Below, piece after piece: positions 12,174-24,682 of a stretch of 64,000 nt of DNA. Each line of letters begins with the position of its first letter. Position 1 is the stretch's first letter. Origin of the DNA: Antedon mediterranea (Eukaryota; Echinodermata; Crinoidea; Comatulida; Antedonidae); assembly GCF_964355755.1 (NCBI RefSeq), contig NC_092673.1:27533001-27597000 (forward strand). Direction: 5' to 3'. The notes under the pieces are model-generated. The model ran no database searches. It saw nothing but the letters and a program-made list of their open reading frames with translations, and was not told the DNA's origin. The position numbers were made by a program, and so were the translations under genes.

Positions 12174-15142
12174 TTACATTGATTTGACTTCGTCGATCTC
12201 TCTAGGAGATGCAAGACCACCGATGGCATTGAATGTCCACAGAAAACATCCACTTATTCCAAAATAGACATGGTACACTGTCCAAGAACTGGTCGAAAAT
12301 TGAGTATAGATCATCGCCAGTAATAGAAAGATATTTTGCTGCAAGAAAAAGATATACAAAGTGTTATTATTATACTGTAGATATGTGATACAAATAGCCA
12401 TGTTTGTCTTAAATATGTTTTAAAACATTAAAACCATCCACCTCAATCATTGGCGATTCATATTTAGATAAATCATCCCTTGTTATTGCATTTATTTTTT
12501 TGTTGCGTATGCCATGAGAATGTATTTGGTATAACATTCATTTCATTTATTCGACCAAACAAAAGGCCATTAAAAACAGATCAGATAAAACAAATGCAAC
12601 CTTGGTCACTATGGCTTAATCATTCCTTGTTATCATTCTCTTGTTTTCAAACTTTCTGGAAGAGCACCCATCCAACCCTTTACAGTACATTACAATTACC
12701 TCCTCAGTGTATTTGGAAACCCTTGCTATAATGAGTGTCAATCACCACTTACCATGATTCGCCCTTGGAACTGTGCTCGTTGATTCTCTTCATCAATAAA
12801 ACCAGGAGCATAACTGGACACAATAGAAGAACCAATCATGAAAGCACCAAATAACATTGAGCTGTACTCCTGTAGCCTGGTGATTTTAATACCAACCTTT
12901 AAAGAAAAATATAATAAAAAGTGTAAACATTTTACTAACAATGAGAAAACGGACAAAACTGCACTAAGTGTTGCTTAATTTAAATACACCTTTTACCACC
13001 TAGAAAAACTTAGCAGTTTTGTAATATTGAAATTTTATGGTAAAAAAACCCAGCAATTCCGCTTTTGGCCGCTATATGTAAAATGTTGTTGAAATAAAGA
13101 TAACAAGAACAGTATTCTTGCAAGATGTGAATGGGATCCTTTCAGGTACTCGATGGAATGGTACTAGCTAGCATTCCGAAGATATACTTATGTGTTTCTC
13201 TGGATTTTATTCATTCATGTACAAGTGGTGTTGTACAGTATGTGTTGTCCAATCCAAATATGCAATCCTACCAAATAAATAAGTATCACGTTCGTAAACT
13301 GAGTACTTAATGTAGTGGTGTAAACCAATATGCTATAAAATTACTTAAAAAAAACTTATTACCTGAGCAGATAGTAACCATTCAGGAAAAGCGTAGAAGA
13401 AAATACCAAAGACTAACGTAGCGAAGAAGTCAATACGTAGATGCAAGTTGACCTTGGTGTCAAGCTGAGTGTGACCTCCCCATTCACGTGACGTCAACAA
13501 GAAATAGATGTAGATTACCGCAAAGGCAACATTGAAGTAAATGAACATAAGACTCTACAATGAACAATGAGTATTTATAGTTAGATTATTGCCAATAGAA
13601 ATCGTAAATTAACAGGCACTATAGTATTATACACTTTCTGAAAATTGTACAACGTTATTGTAGGGTTATTTCTTGTCCAATTACACCGCTCCTCACAATG
13701 TCTGGTTTTCATTAAACCTCAGATTCCTTGAGGGATGTCTATGAAAGTTAACTGACATAATGTAAGACAAATCTATTTTTATATACAGCACTGTAAAGTA
13801 AGTAGGTAACAGTCATTTTGTAAATAGGTCTTAACTCATTTGTTTGTTTATTTGTCGCTCATTTATATACAATACAAATGCTATATAAAAATGACAGGAT
13901 GAGAGATCAAGAAGATATCCTTATGATGTACTGTAGGCTCTGGAGCTTGTTTCCATAGGGGTATGTGTACAGTATGCACTTTTTAAATTTATCATTACAT
14001 ATTGCAAATCTATTTCAATGAACCTTAATACAATCATCATCAAAACTTACATAATCGGTGGAAGATGAAGAACGAGATCGTTGGAACAATCCACCTGCAG
14101 CAACCAAGGTACAAGTCTACAACAACAAATATTAATGCAACATTTATTGTTTCAAATTCATTAATATTCAGTTTAAATCTGTTGTACATGTCTGATATAA
14201 TTATAAGATAGATATTATAAATGCAAAATTTAGTGATGTACTCGAAATTTTAACTTGAAGAAAGTAGACCATAAGCATACACAGAATGCCTATAAGACTC
14301 AACAGCTGTATAGTCGAGCCATTAATATTAAAGGTCGCTAATTATTACATACGTACCACCAAACGCGACACCATCAGAACCACTCGCACCGTAGCATCAG
14401 CCGAATGTTGCACCTGGTTAAAAACGTATGCAGATGCAATCAGCACGCACCCGCTGGCCCGCACCATGTGCACAACTACGTCATCTGGTTTTTTAGTCTG
14501 GTAAATAAAAATAAAAAATGACAATTTTTTAAAAGGAATTATAATTTAAAGTCGAATCATTTATAATTTATAGTATTTATTCATAGAGGATTTATAAGAT
14601 CCAATTATATTAGTAGTAATTATTAGTTAATTTTTAAAAATCATGATTTTGGACGGACAGAAATCTTTTATTGTTTTTGTGGTATTTTTGGTCCTGTGTG
14701 ACCACTCCTCTAATGTTGGTAAAGAACCACGTTTACGACCGTTCCAGATCAGTTTACCATGTTTCATTTTAGTATACTACCCATATTATTAATGAGATAA
14801 CTACACTTTATAGATATGTAATGGCGTAGTATAATATGCCATTCAATGCTTAGTTATTCTCTTCCAGTTTAGCCTAAATGGGTAGCATTCTAAACGAGAT
14901 AAGATATAGACGATCCTCAGTCAGTTCAGTCAAGCAAGGCAGCAGGTGGGTGAGTACAGAACAGTAGTTTCGGCTTAACCTACCTCCAGCTTTGACGCTA
15001 GCCCAGGAAGCACTATCGCAACTAATCCGAATATTGTACAGCACAACACATCCACTTGCATGAAAAATTGCTTTCCATTGTAAGCAGCATAAAGCAAAAT
15101 AATGGCGACAAGTACACAAATAAGAGTTAAGAGTAATTCCAT
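12174..15142 (-). CDS. Multi-pass membrane protein of unknown family, 288 aa, six exons
   Basis: The exons are 15142-14984, 14497-14357, 14116-14051, 13554-13363, 12896-12753 and 12338-12174. All five introns are phase 0 and GT-AG, and the sum is exactly 288 codons plus TAA. The start is the first Met of a hydrophobic N-terminus (MELLLTLICVLVAIILLYAA), which acts as signal anchor or first helix. Further membrane segments lie at about 31-48, 66-80, 88-108, 123-142, 164-184, 200-218, 234-250 and 257-275. The two halves look related: D-x8-G-containing helix, then a linker, then an amphipathic stretch and two helices (VDVLCCTIFGL against IDFFATLVFGI). I see no catalytic or transport signature and do not recognise the family. 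Conserved acidic and basic loop residues (SREWGGHTQ, EENQRAQFQ) suggest function beyond anchoring. It is convergent with the upstream coiled-coil gene. Confidence 0.8.
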
Positions 15143-16990
15143 TTTAATTTTGTAAACAACTCTGGCTTGCCAAACTGCACACGCTACATGGAATTACTTT
15201 AGTACCGCCGGTAGTAAACAGGAAGACGCTCTCGCATAGCGTCCCTCATTTAAATATTACGTAGCCGGCTTATGAATAATGTATGAGGAATTGTTTAATT
15301 ATTCATATTACTTGAAAGTCCCTGGATCGCGATATAGACTAAAGTTCAGTTTTTTTTTATAATACCAGGGATGGACAAAATACAGTAGTTTAAAATATTA
15401 GTATAATATTACATATTATTGAAAAAATAAATAAAATGGATACCATTTATCATAATGGTAGTATGATGGTGCATAGTTACATAGACTCACTTGCCCCGGT
15501 CCTTTTTTTTTATATTAGTCCACCAGTCGGCTTTTCGAGGTTTGTCTGTAAACAAGTTCAAGTAGTATACGCATGAAAGTTCCACACACGTATACTTGAG
15601 CAAACGCCAAATTTGCCAAAATATTTATCTTTTAATAATATTAAGTCAAAACTCAAAACTAGAACCTAGACTACAGTTACACTATGTCAGTGTTATGTAA
15701 GTTTTGTACGTGTAGTCCCTAATTATTTGTCCTGTAAAGCGTTACCGTTTCAATTTTAACTTATCGGCATCATTGATTACTTTTTAACGAGAGCGTCAAA
15801 TAGCGTCGACTGGATAACAAGTTTATATCGCATGCTGGTGGGGATCAATTGCACTGTTTGTAACATTCTAATAATAGTATTCCTACATTTGTATGCTGGT
15901 GCTATAAACCAATCAACCACACAACACAGAACAATAAAAATATAGTTGAAAATGATAAATAGAATTTCATTTGAATGCATTATGCATGGTTCCCACTAGA
16001 GACGCAATACAAGGACGTGATGAGAGCTAAACTGTCCTAACTTTAATAGAAACTGCGTTAAAAATAGTGTAATGTAATTAGAGTATATACTAGTAACCAT
16101 TTCTTGAACATAAAAGTGAATTGATCAATCACAAGCGATGGATTATTCGAACTGTCACTTGTCATTGGTCAACACGCTTGCGTTACGTTTACGTCCTTGC
16201 GTTACTTTCTAGTGGGAACCAATCTTTAGGTGTGGCGTTATGTCAAAATATACATGATGCAACTTTGGCCCTCTATTTGCGCACCACCAACAACTCGTGA
16301 GTCATTTTACGTATAGGTAAACAGACACTTTCCACCCACCAAAAGGTAACCGAGTGCCTACATTGGATACGATATAATAATATGAATACCAAATGTACAG
16401 CAATGTAATGATGACCTAAATCAATTGAACGAGTGGAAATTATTTTAAATGTAACGGTTTAAAAATAAAAATGTGATGAGAGCTAAACTGTTCAATAGAA
16501 AATGCGTGGAAAAGAGTTTAATGTAATTATAGTATACTAGTAACCATTTCTTGAACATAATATTATTAATTTAAAGCTTTGTCTTCACTATCAAACTAGT
16601 TTAACAAAAACAGTGTTGACAATAACCTGTCTCCTGTGACTATGATTTATGTTATTTGACAATATTTAGACTTTTATTTGGAGTTTGACTCTTAGTGATA
16701 AACAAGGAACTCATATAAAAGGAAAGTGACACTTTTTACTATAGAAACCATTGTTAGATCCAAGTGATTTAGACCTTCAATTCCTAGGCCCACGAATAGA
16801 AAAAAAGTTGTACCATACGATCCATACAGGGTTAGTTTTTCCTATTTCATTGCTGGGACCTTAAACGATAGTACCGCGTCTTTTCTGCCTTCTAATCGGC
16901 CAACCAGTGCGAGGAGTCGTTGTGCTAGGCAACAGTACTATCTATTGTCTTCTGTCTATTGAAAACGTACAAATACCACTGCATAGCGAA
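15143..16990. other. Upstream region with MITEs
   Basis: This holds the presumed 5' flank and promoter of the membrane-protein gene (divergent from the RNase H1-like frame), a family-2 MITE at 15985-16226, and half of a family-1 MITE near 16571. I see no exon. Confidence 0.5.
15985..16226. mobile_element. MITE family 2 (TIR TTGGTTCCCACTAG), complete copy
   Basis: CATGGTTCCCACTAGAGACG at the left faces CTAGTGGGAACCAA at the right. Inside are TCAATCACAAGCGATGGATT and CATTGGTCAACACGCTTGCG, which recur in other copies. Relatives lie at 18880-19007, 19003-19207, 24790-24930, about 35425-35500 and 50319-50845. Confidence 0.7.
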
Positions 16991-17245
16991 ATGGCTAATG
17001 CAACAACAGCAACGCAACTTATAGCAATTAAAAAGAAAAAGGTTTATGCCGTTGCTGTCGGGAAACAACCAGGCATCTATTTATCCTGGCTGGAATGCCA
17101 TCACGGAGCTTTATTCCAATCATTTTTTAGTGTCGAAAAAGCCAAAACATATCTCAGCGAAAATGGGGTGTGCAATGACTTAGAATGTACTGATGCAACT
17201 AAAGTCAATGATGCTGATATGGTACTACTATTGGAACTAACATAA
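16991..17245 (+). CDS. RNase H1 N-terminal (viroplasmin-like) domain protein, 84 aa
   Basis: The frame from ATG 16991 to TAA 17245 encodes 84 residues. It carries the hallmark of the RNase H1 hybrid-binding / caulimovirus VI-like domain: VYAVAVGKQPGIYLSWLEC, then FQSFFSVEKAKTYL. The Tyr-Ala-Val start, the Gly-Ile-Tyr-x-Ser-Trp core and the final Phe-x-Ser-x-Glu-x-Ala helix are all present. The usual QVxGFPGAxFK segment is shortened by a few residues. In other proteins the domain binds RNA:DNA hybrids or double-stranded RNA next to an RNase H catalytic domain. No catalytic domain follows here; the frame simply ends. The open frame extends upstream to 16907, but the Met at 16991 has the better context (GCGAAATGG). 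It could be a small intronless gene, one exon of a larger gene, or a retrocopy. Confidence 0.6.
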   Translation: MANATTATQLIAIKKKKVYAVAVGKQPGIYLSWLECHHGALFQSFFSVEKAKTYLSENGVCNDLECTDATKVNDADMVLLLELT

Positions 17246-18147
17246 TATATACTGAATGTAATGATACATTACATGACCAGGTTACCACTGATGTAAACCT
17301 CCATAACATGTTATTATGTCCATATTTGGGCACATCACATTTTTTTTGTCACATAAAGTTTGATAGTGTAGACAGAGCTTTACATTTCGTTTGTGACGAC
17401 TCATTGAACAATTGTGTTACTTCATTTTGCGCATGCGGGAATGTTGGGATAACAAACCGATGTGAGACCATTGGTCGTAGCAAATCGGAAGTATGGTTTA
17501 GAAAACTTTCAGTAAAAATACGTGACCTTAAATGTGTGTTCACTTTTGTATTATATATTTTTTGCAGTTTCTTAATTAAGATTAATTATGGAGCAAATGA
17601 ATCATTACTTTTTGAAATCTCTTTTATAGGGCAGATCATGCGGCTATTTTATAAACCAGCAAGTTTGAGAAGAAATAAATTTAAAGACAAAATGTATGTT
17701 AAAAGTATTTATTTTTAGTCAGTATTGATATCAGAATTCAAACCAACTCATTTGAATTACAAAAAAATTATTAAGTTAAAATAAATTAAAACCAATTCGT
17801 AATATAACACCGATTGACAAGAGAATGTTGCTGTACGTAATTTAAGTTGTCGCCGCCTAGCGGCGATAATCAACTTTACGAATCAGTCTGTGTTTTCAGG
17901 TAGGCCTAGTTTTGGCGTACATTGAATTACAAAGTTAGAATTTAAATTGATTGAAAAACAGTTACATCTTGATGTTTTATTGAATAATTATCGTGAAGAT
18001 ATTAAACAACGATTATAAAAATAGGAAAAAAAAGCTAAACTAAATCATTTTGGCGTATTTTGCCTGATACCAGTTTAGTTTTGTTGTAGGCTAGCCCAGT
18101 AAAAATTAAGACACATTTTGGTGATTCGCTCATTCGAATGGTTAGAC
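17246..18147. other. Gene-free stretch with partial family-1 MITE
   Basis: CATATTTGGGCACATCACAT and TGATAGTGTAGACAGAGC at about 17320-17383 are the right half of a family-1 MITE. The 136-codon open frame across it has no coding character. Nothing else is recognised before the beta-lactamase-like gene. Confidence 0.5.
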
Positions 18148-21100
18148 CTATTTTTCTCCCAATTTAAGGACGCAGTCGTAAAGAATATCGCGTAGCAATA
18201 GATATCGTTCGCCTGTCTCCAGAAGGCTGATGGTTGGTGTATTCGTCACAAATCCGTAGCCTAACTTTAATTCGGGATTTCCAAAGGCTTCCTGGCCACC
18301 TGCCCCGCTGTGTCCAAAAGCTTTACCAATCTTTAGTGAAATGAAAACCAAAGCAATGTTATTTCAATAACGCAATTATCCAAAAGTATATATATTGTGA
18401 TGTTTTTGTCTTCATATGGTTTCCGTTCTTAGTAACAGCTTGTGTGACCTGTATATTGTTTAAGATTCAAGATTCAAGATTCAGCTTTATTTCGTCCACA
18501 TAGGAAAATATTTTGAGTGGTTTTCACAATTATAGTACAAAAGTATATAAAACGTTTCAAATAAAAATAATTAATTATAATATTTAAAAACACTATATTT
18601 TATGTACAAGAAATGATCGGATCCCAGAGCTATGTGGCAAGAAATGCGGAGGAGGTCTAGGTTTATATATAAACAGAAATTGGTGCACAAATATTACTGT
18701 AAAAAAATCAATCTGTGAGAGAAATATCGAGCTTTTATGCATATCGCTTAGACCGTACTACCTTTCTAGGGAGTTTAATCAAATCCATGTGATCCTGATT
18801 TATGTTCCACCCGACGCAAATGCGGATGAAGCCGCTCGTATTGTCGGAGATACTGTGAGTAATATCAGAGGCGTCCCCTTTAAGCTTGGATCCCACTAGA
18901 GAGGTAATGCAAGGTGGTGTGACCAATCAAAAACGATTATTATTTGAATTGTGGCATGTCATTGGTCAACTCAGTGCGCTGCGTCTCTAGTGTGAACCAC
19001 GCTTTAAGCTTGGTTCCCACTAGGTCGCATGACAAAACGAAAGTACGGTAAGCGTGCTGCAATTATTATGACCGATCACGAAATGGATCGAGTAATTAAA
19101 CCAATCATGACGCATTTGATCTTTCGTTTCGTTTCGTTTCGTATCCATCACGTCGTGATTGGTCAATTTAATTGCGTTTAGCGTACGTCCTTTGCGTTGT
19201 CATGCGTCCAAATGCGAACAAGTAAATATAATAAGTGTTGCTTTATTTTCACTGACGAGAAGGTTTCAAACACATTTACCGGAATTTTGCTTATAGCCAC
19301 GCCAGGTCCCCACTCCACATCTACCATGATTACTTTGTCCATGCCCTTCGTAACGACTGTATTCAATTGTTTCACTGATTTCTCGGACATGATCCTCTTC
19401 CCGTTCAATTCCCCTCCGTTTGCCAAGATGCCATATAATTTAGCTAGACCCTCCGCCGTAGCAACACCAAACGCAGACGGAACTTCAACAATTCTGTTCT
19501 CGGGATCGTTTAGTGCGTATGCCTGAAATGTATAACCTGATAGTTTAATACTACTTTAAGTTATCTCCCTACCCCGTACTTCACCCTGTCTGCCTCTCTC
19601 TCCCCTCTCCCCAGCTGACACTCAGCTGTCAAAATTCCCCAAACTTACATTTGACATCATTGGTCCCATATTCTTCATAATCTTATTCCACAAAGTGTCT
19701 TCTCCACGAAAAATCGACCCTAATATGGTCGATCGCATCAATGGAGTACTGATTACTGTCAACATTTGTCTGGCAGTGTATTTGGTTTCCTCCATTCGCG
19801 CTGCTCTGTAAAATAGCTCTTTGCGAAGTCCAAAATGGATGTCAATTCCTTAAAATAAAAAGACATTTGTTCACTACTATATATGCTGCACATTCAAAGG
19901 TAACAGCATAATAAAGGCAGGACAATTCAAGTTTGAAAGAAATTAAACTTGGCTGAAAAGATACTCACCAAATGGTACCTCCAATTCATCATGAACAAAC
20001 TGACCAAGAGTTCTATGTTTCGGGTCAACTTTCCTTAAAAGAACGCCACAGAAGGACGCCATAGTTATAGCGTGGTAGCCATGTCCAGTACCTATCTCCC
20101 ATTGTGGCACAGAGTCTGCCAGAACATCAGCCAGACGATCGTGATCTCGAAACAAATCCCAAGAAAGCGTTTCATTTGGAAATGGAATCCCTGCCTATAT
20201 GCCATTAATAAAAGGAAACGTCTTATACAACATTCTATGTACATCAGTGTATTTGAGACCCTATTAGTATTACTGTTGCAGAAATTTGGATTCGTGTTGT
20301 GAATCATGATATCGTAACAGGAATTCCGTATGTTACGAAAAGAATTAGGACCACATGTGTCATTAAACTTGGCATTATAGATATAACATATACCGTATAA
20401 ACCCAGTAATTGTAGTTCGAGGACACCATTTTAACCCGGACTGGCGCTGGAACCAGCCAGGTTGGGAGGTTGTCAAAAATCTGTCAAATTCAGAAGAGAT
20501 ATCGTTGAACATACGTACCTGATGGCTGATGAGCATCTCAACAGTCACATCTTGTTTTCCATGCTTACCAAACTCCGGCCAGTACTTTACAACCTTATCA
20601 CTGTACTTTAGTAGACCTCGATCGACTAACATGGCGACGGCTATAGCTGCCACACCCTTACCGCTCGAGTAAATGTTAGGGAGTGTGTCTGGTTTCCATG
20701 GTCGATGGGCCTCCTTGTCAGCATAGCCACCCCAGATGTCGACCACCTTCTTACCTTTATGGTACGCCGCAAAAGCTGATCCACCATCAGACGGTTCTAT
20801 GCCATTTGAGTAATGTTCCCTGCAAAATTATTTGTTATACTTTGAATATTACTGGATAGTACGCTACCAGCAATTTCTAGGCTATAATAATGGTGGGCAT
20901 GTTAATCAATGTATGAATGGCAATATAAACGCAATATTGTTCTGTCCTGGAAAAATTGCAAATTAAAGTACTGGGCTAAACTGTTTTGTATAGGAGCTAT
21001 CGGATTTCAAATGATCTATATTGATTGTATTATGTTTCGGACTGATAAGGCGTACTAACGCTGTTATATATACAGAAACGTAACCCAAACAACCCGAATA

Positions 21101-21268
21101 ATATCGAGAGTATAGGCCTACTCACCTGAATGCTTCAAAAACTCTTTCGAAGCCTGGTTCCACTCGGCCGTCAAATATAACTGGCAACTTCTCCTTCCAT
21201 AGTCCTGGTAGATACAAGACAACTATGGCAGTAACAGCTACGAGTAAGGCCTGCTTTAAGATCGACAT
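18148..21268 (-). CDS. Serine beta-lactamase-like hydrolase, copy A, 431 aa, six exons
   Basis: The exons are 21268-21126, 20819-20519, 20194-19969, 19848-19649, 19522-19280 and 18330-18148. Phases agree at every junction and the total is 432 codons including TAG. The N-terminus (MSILKQALLVAVTAIVVLYL) is a signal anchor or uncleaved membrane segment, so the catalytic part is probably lumenal or extracellular. The body is a class C / EstB-type beta-lactamase fold. It has the nucleophile motif SSGK (Ser-x-x-Lys, at about residue 94 after NIY), YHA (second-motif tyrosine) in GHGYHAITMASF, and HSG in FGHSGAGG in place of Lys-Thr-Gly. Related animal proteins are the LACT/beta-lactamase-domain group, few of which have known substrates; esterase, peptidase or acyl-transfer activity is likely. 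It is a close tandem duplicate of copy B and lies downstream of the polyketide synthase on the same strand. Intron 5 contains MITEs and a LINE fragment. Confidence 0.88.
18465..18600 (-). mobile_element. LINE 3' end with repeated TTGAATC tail
   Basis: AGATTCAAGATTCAAGATTC, followed by AGCTTTATTTCGTCCACAT, is the reverse complement of a LINE 3' tail. It lies in intron 5 of the copy A gene. The coding part is missing. Confidence 0.45.
18600..18875 (+). mobile_element. LINE endonuclease fragment (Rex1/L2-like)
   Basis: One + frame reads KCGGGLGLYINRNWC and later RPYYLPREFNQIHVILIYVP. The second run matches the RPYYLPREF segment of the intact LINE at 4052-7090. It is therefore a dead endonuclease-domain fragment of a related element. 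It is cut on the right by a family-2 MITE. Confidence 0.7.
18880..19207. mobile_element. Two adjoining family-2 MITEs
   Basis: The first copy runs from TTAAGCTTGGATCCCACTAG to GTCTCTAGTGTGAACCACGC (18880-19007). A second begins at once with GCTTGGTTCCCACTAGG and ends near GTTGTCATGCG at about 19207. A TTTCG microsatellite (about 19120-19142) lies inside the second. Both are in intron 5 of copy A. Confidence 0.55.
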
Positions 21269-21878
21269 ACTGCCTTGCTATAAATGCTGTGTGCAATGTT
21301 TAACAAGTTGTGCAATTATGTTATTCAACGTGGCGATGATATTATATTTAAACTATTACTTGTTTAAACAATGATTAGGCCTAAGGTTTATTTTTACTTG
21401 ACCTGTTGTACTGTGTGTTTACCTTAAGGGTTTACACAGACGGGTTCTTTCAAATAATTCAGTCATGTTATAACGACTGTATTAATGTATTGACTCTCCT
21501 TTAAAGATATATTGAACTATGTTAATTTTTGTTGTTGAATATTTTAATGCAGAATTTGAAATACAGCATAAAGGTATCTCCATGAATACATAAAATAAAA
21601 GTAAATGCCAATTGAATATTTTATTGCAAACAGTTTTTTATACCTTGATCTTTTAAAAACGATTATCGAAAACAATTATTAAATACATTTAATGTCATTA
21701 AAGTGGAGAAGAAGACATTCGGCGCAGAATTTACACATTATGACGTCATAGTACTAGTAGCATTTTGCACCAGTGGAAAGATGTTTGGTTCAACCATGGA
21801 CCTATAAATTAGATGTATAGGTCCATGGTTGAACACACAGTAGATAAAAGAGACCGTGGAATATGATTATGTTTACTC

Positions 21879-24682
21879 CTATTTTTCTCCCAATTTTCTG
21901 ACACAGTCGTAAAGTATGTCGCGTAGCAATAGATATCGTTCGCCGTCTTCCGTAAGGCTAATGGTCGGTGTATTCGTCACATATCCGTAACCTAGTTTTA
22001 ATTCGAGATTTCCGAAGCCTTCTTGGCCACCTACTCCGCTGTGTCCAAACGCTTTACCAATCTGTGAAATTGAAACCAAATCATGTTATTTCAAATATAT
22101 ATTGTAATCAACATTCATTTTTTTAAATTATTTAAACCAATATAAAGCCTTATATAAATATACTCAATGCCAAGTATTTAGTATATTACTATTATATACT
22201 ATAGGCCTATTGCTAGATATACGAATATTCTTCAAAGTGCAGTTTGATTTACCGGAGTTTTACTGATAATCACACCATGTCCCAACTCAACATCTATCAT
22301 AACAACTTTGTCCATGCCCTTAGTAACGACTGTATTCAACTGTTTAACTGCTTTCTCGGACATAATCCTCTTCCCGTTCAATTCCCCTCCGTTGACCAAG
22401 ATGCTGTATAGTTTAGCTAGGGCCTCGGCTGTGCCAACACCAAACGCTGACGGAACTTCAACAATTCTGTTCTCGGGATCATTTAATTTGTATGGCTGAA
22501 ATTATATAAAAAGTTTCATCAGATATTTTCATATCAAAACTTATGTTTAGTAACTCAGGAAAAGTTAGGAAACGGTATCCATAGGAAATGCATGATTCGC
22601 ATGTATGACACGCCCGGGAAGACATAATAATATCCGGTGTCGAGACCGCTTGTGTCGAGTTTACTCATAGCCTGTATCGAGTTACCACCGCTCGTTTTGA
22701 GTTTATGAGTTTACCCACCGCTCGTGTCATGTCACCCACCAACGCTAATGTCAATATACCTCCCGCTCCACTCGCTCATGTATAGGCACTCACTCAAACT
22801 TACATTCATCAACAGTTGTTCCGTATTCTTAAGCATTTTGTCATATAATGTATCGCTTCCGCCAAACAATGATTTAAAAATGTAGGAGCGCATCAATGGA
22901 TTATTAATTATTACAGATAACATTTGACTGGTAGTGTATTTGTCTTCCTCCATCCGTGTCGCTCTATAAAATAGCTCTTTGCGAAGTCCAAAATGGATGT
23001 CAATTCCTTAAAATATAAAAATGTTTACTGTTATTTTTTAAAACAAACAATATTTTGATATCCTGTTTACCAGCGCACGTGCTACCAAAACCCTGTCCAC
23101 ACTGCAGAAAATATTTCATGCGTCATGAGGGTAAAACAATATATTAAGACAGTGAGTACAGTATATGTACAACTGCCGGGTTGTTATAATGGTTTGTTGA
23201 AATGAGAATGAGGATTTTTAGAGACGTTTATTTTGTCGAGAAAAGAGATAATTACCAAATGGTACTTCCAATTCATCGTGAACAAACTGTCCAAGAGTTC
23301 TATGTTTCGGGTCAACTTTCCTTAAAAGAACGCCACAGAAAGAGGCCATCGTCAAAGCGTGGTAGCCATGTCCAGTACCTATCTCCCATTGTGGCACAGA
23401 GTCTGCCAGAACATCAGCCAGGCGATCATGATCTCGAAACAAATCCCAAGAAAGCGATTCATTTGGAAAAGGAATGCCGGCCTACGTCATCAATTAAAAG
23501 AAGAAAACATTATCTTATGAATATTGATAACGTTTTTATGTATATCTACTCTAGGCAGTTACTCATTAATGTCAGATATACCATTAGTAATAGGCAGCTA
23601 GCCATTTTTACTTAAAGTCTATGGCTGGTTTACTTCGGGTGGTCAATGCAGGAATGTAGGATTGTAGGAATAGATTTGCCTGTATAATAATCATTGAGAG
23701 GGGGCACAATTCAACTTGGCGGCAGTGCCGAGAGTATTGGAACCAGGTAGATCCAGGTATCGGTCGTGCCTACGTACCTGATGGCTGAGCAGCGTTTCAA
23801 CAGTCACATCTTGTTTGCCATGCTTACCAAACTCCGGCCAGTACTTTACAACCTTATCACTGTACTTTAGCAGACCTCGATCGACTAACATGGCGACGGC
23901 TATAGCTGCCACACCCTTACCGCTCGAGTAAATGTTATGGAGTATGTCTGGTTTCCATGGTCGATGGGCCTCCTTGTCAGCATAGCCACCCCAGATGTCA
24001 ACCACCTTTTTACCTTTATGGTACGCCGCAAAAGCTGAGCCACCATCAGACGGTTCTATGCCATTTCTGTAATGCTCTCTAAACAAAATGTGTAAGGCTT
24101 ACTACCAAATAAACAATAGGCTCATATTGTATAAGCTTATGCCATCTATGATATTCATGACTGTCATCATTTTGCTGTAGGCCTAAATAAAGTTTTTTGA
24201 CATTGAATATCTGTGTTTTTTGCTCCAAAGCTCTGTCTACACTATTCAGTTTGACAAAAAAAAAATGTATGTGTCCAAATAATGGTAGTGATACCCAAAT
24301 ATGGTAGTGATATGACATGATTGTAGTAGACAGAGCTTTACACGCGCGCGAAGTATACCTTATTTAAACCATATCCTGTATGTAGATAATACGCTCAGTA
24401 TATTAGTGTATAGGAGCTGTTTTCAATAGGATTATAGTAGTTGACCTTTATTGTATTGTATATTGCTACTGTAGGCTGCATTATAACGCTGTGTATATTT
24501 CAACACTATAGCATATCTATACATGAATACAGTACTCACTTGAATGCTTCAAATACTCTTTCGAAGCCTGGTTCCACTCGACCGTCAAATATAACTGGCA
24601 ACTTCTCCTTCCATAGTCCTGGTAGATACAAGACAGCTATGGCAGTAACAGCTACGACTAAGGCCTGCTTTAGGATCGACAT
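21879..24682 (-). CDS. Serine beta-lactamase-like hydrolase, copy B, 432 aa, six exons
   Basis: The exons are 24682-24540, 24078-23778, 23481-23256, 23006-22804, 22495-22253 and 22061-21879. They join without frame breaks to 433 codons including TAG. Five exons match the size of copy A exactly and exon 4 is one codon longer. Motifs are the same: N-terminal anchor MSILKQALVVAVTAIAVLYL, SSGK nucleophile motif, YHA, and HSG in FGHSGVGG. Divergence is concentrated in exon 4 (residues about 225-290), which covers part of the substrate-side helical region in this fold, so the two copies may differ in specificity. Exon 1, exon 2 and the promoter-proximal sequence are nearly identical between copies, which suggests recent duplication or gene conversion. 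It lies 1.4 kb downstream of the polyketide synthase, same strand. Intron 1 contains a family-1 MITE and intron 4 a degenerate CCACCGCTCGTGTC minisatellite. Confidence 0.88.
22620..22790. repeat. Degenerate minisatellite in copy B intron 4
   Basis: Several imperfect units of about 22-25 bp share ACCACCGCTCGTGTCGAGTT-like sequence. They end just before exon 4. Confidence 0.4.
24227..24340. mobile_element. MITE family 1 copy in copy B intron 1
   Basis: AAAGCTCTGTCTACACTAT at the left and GTAGACAGAGCTTTA at the right are inverted repeats. The inside has AAATATGGTAGTGATATGAC, shared with the copy at 37226. Confidence 0.7.

Noticed and set aside
17308-17718. 136-codon open frame on the + strand
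   Set aside because: It runs through half of a family-1 MITE and has no recognisable domain or codon pattern.
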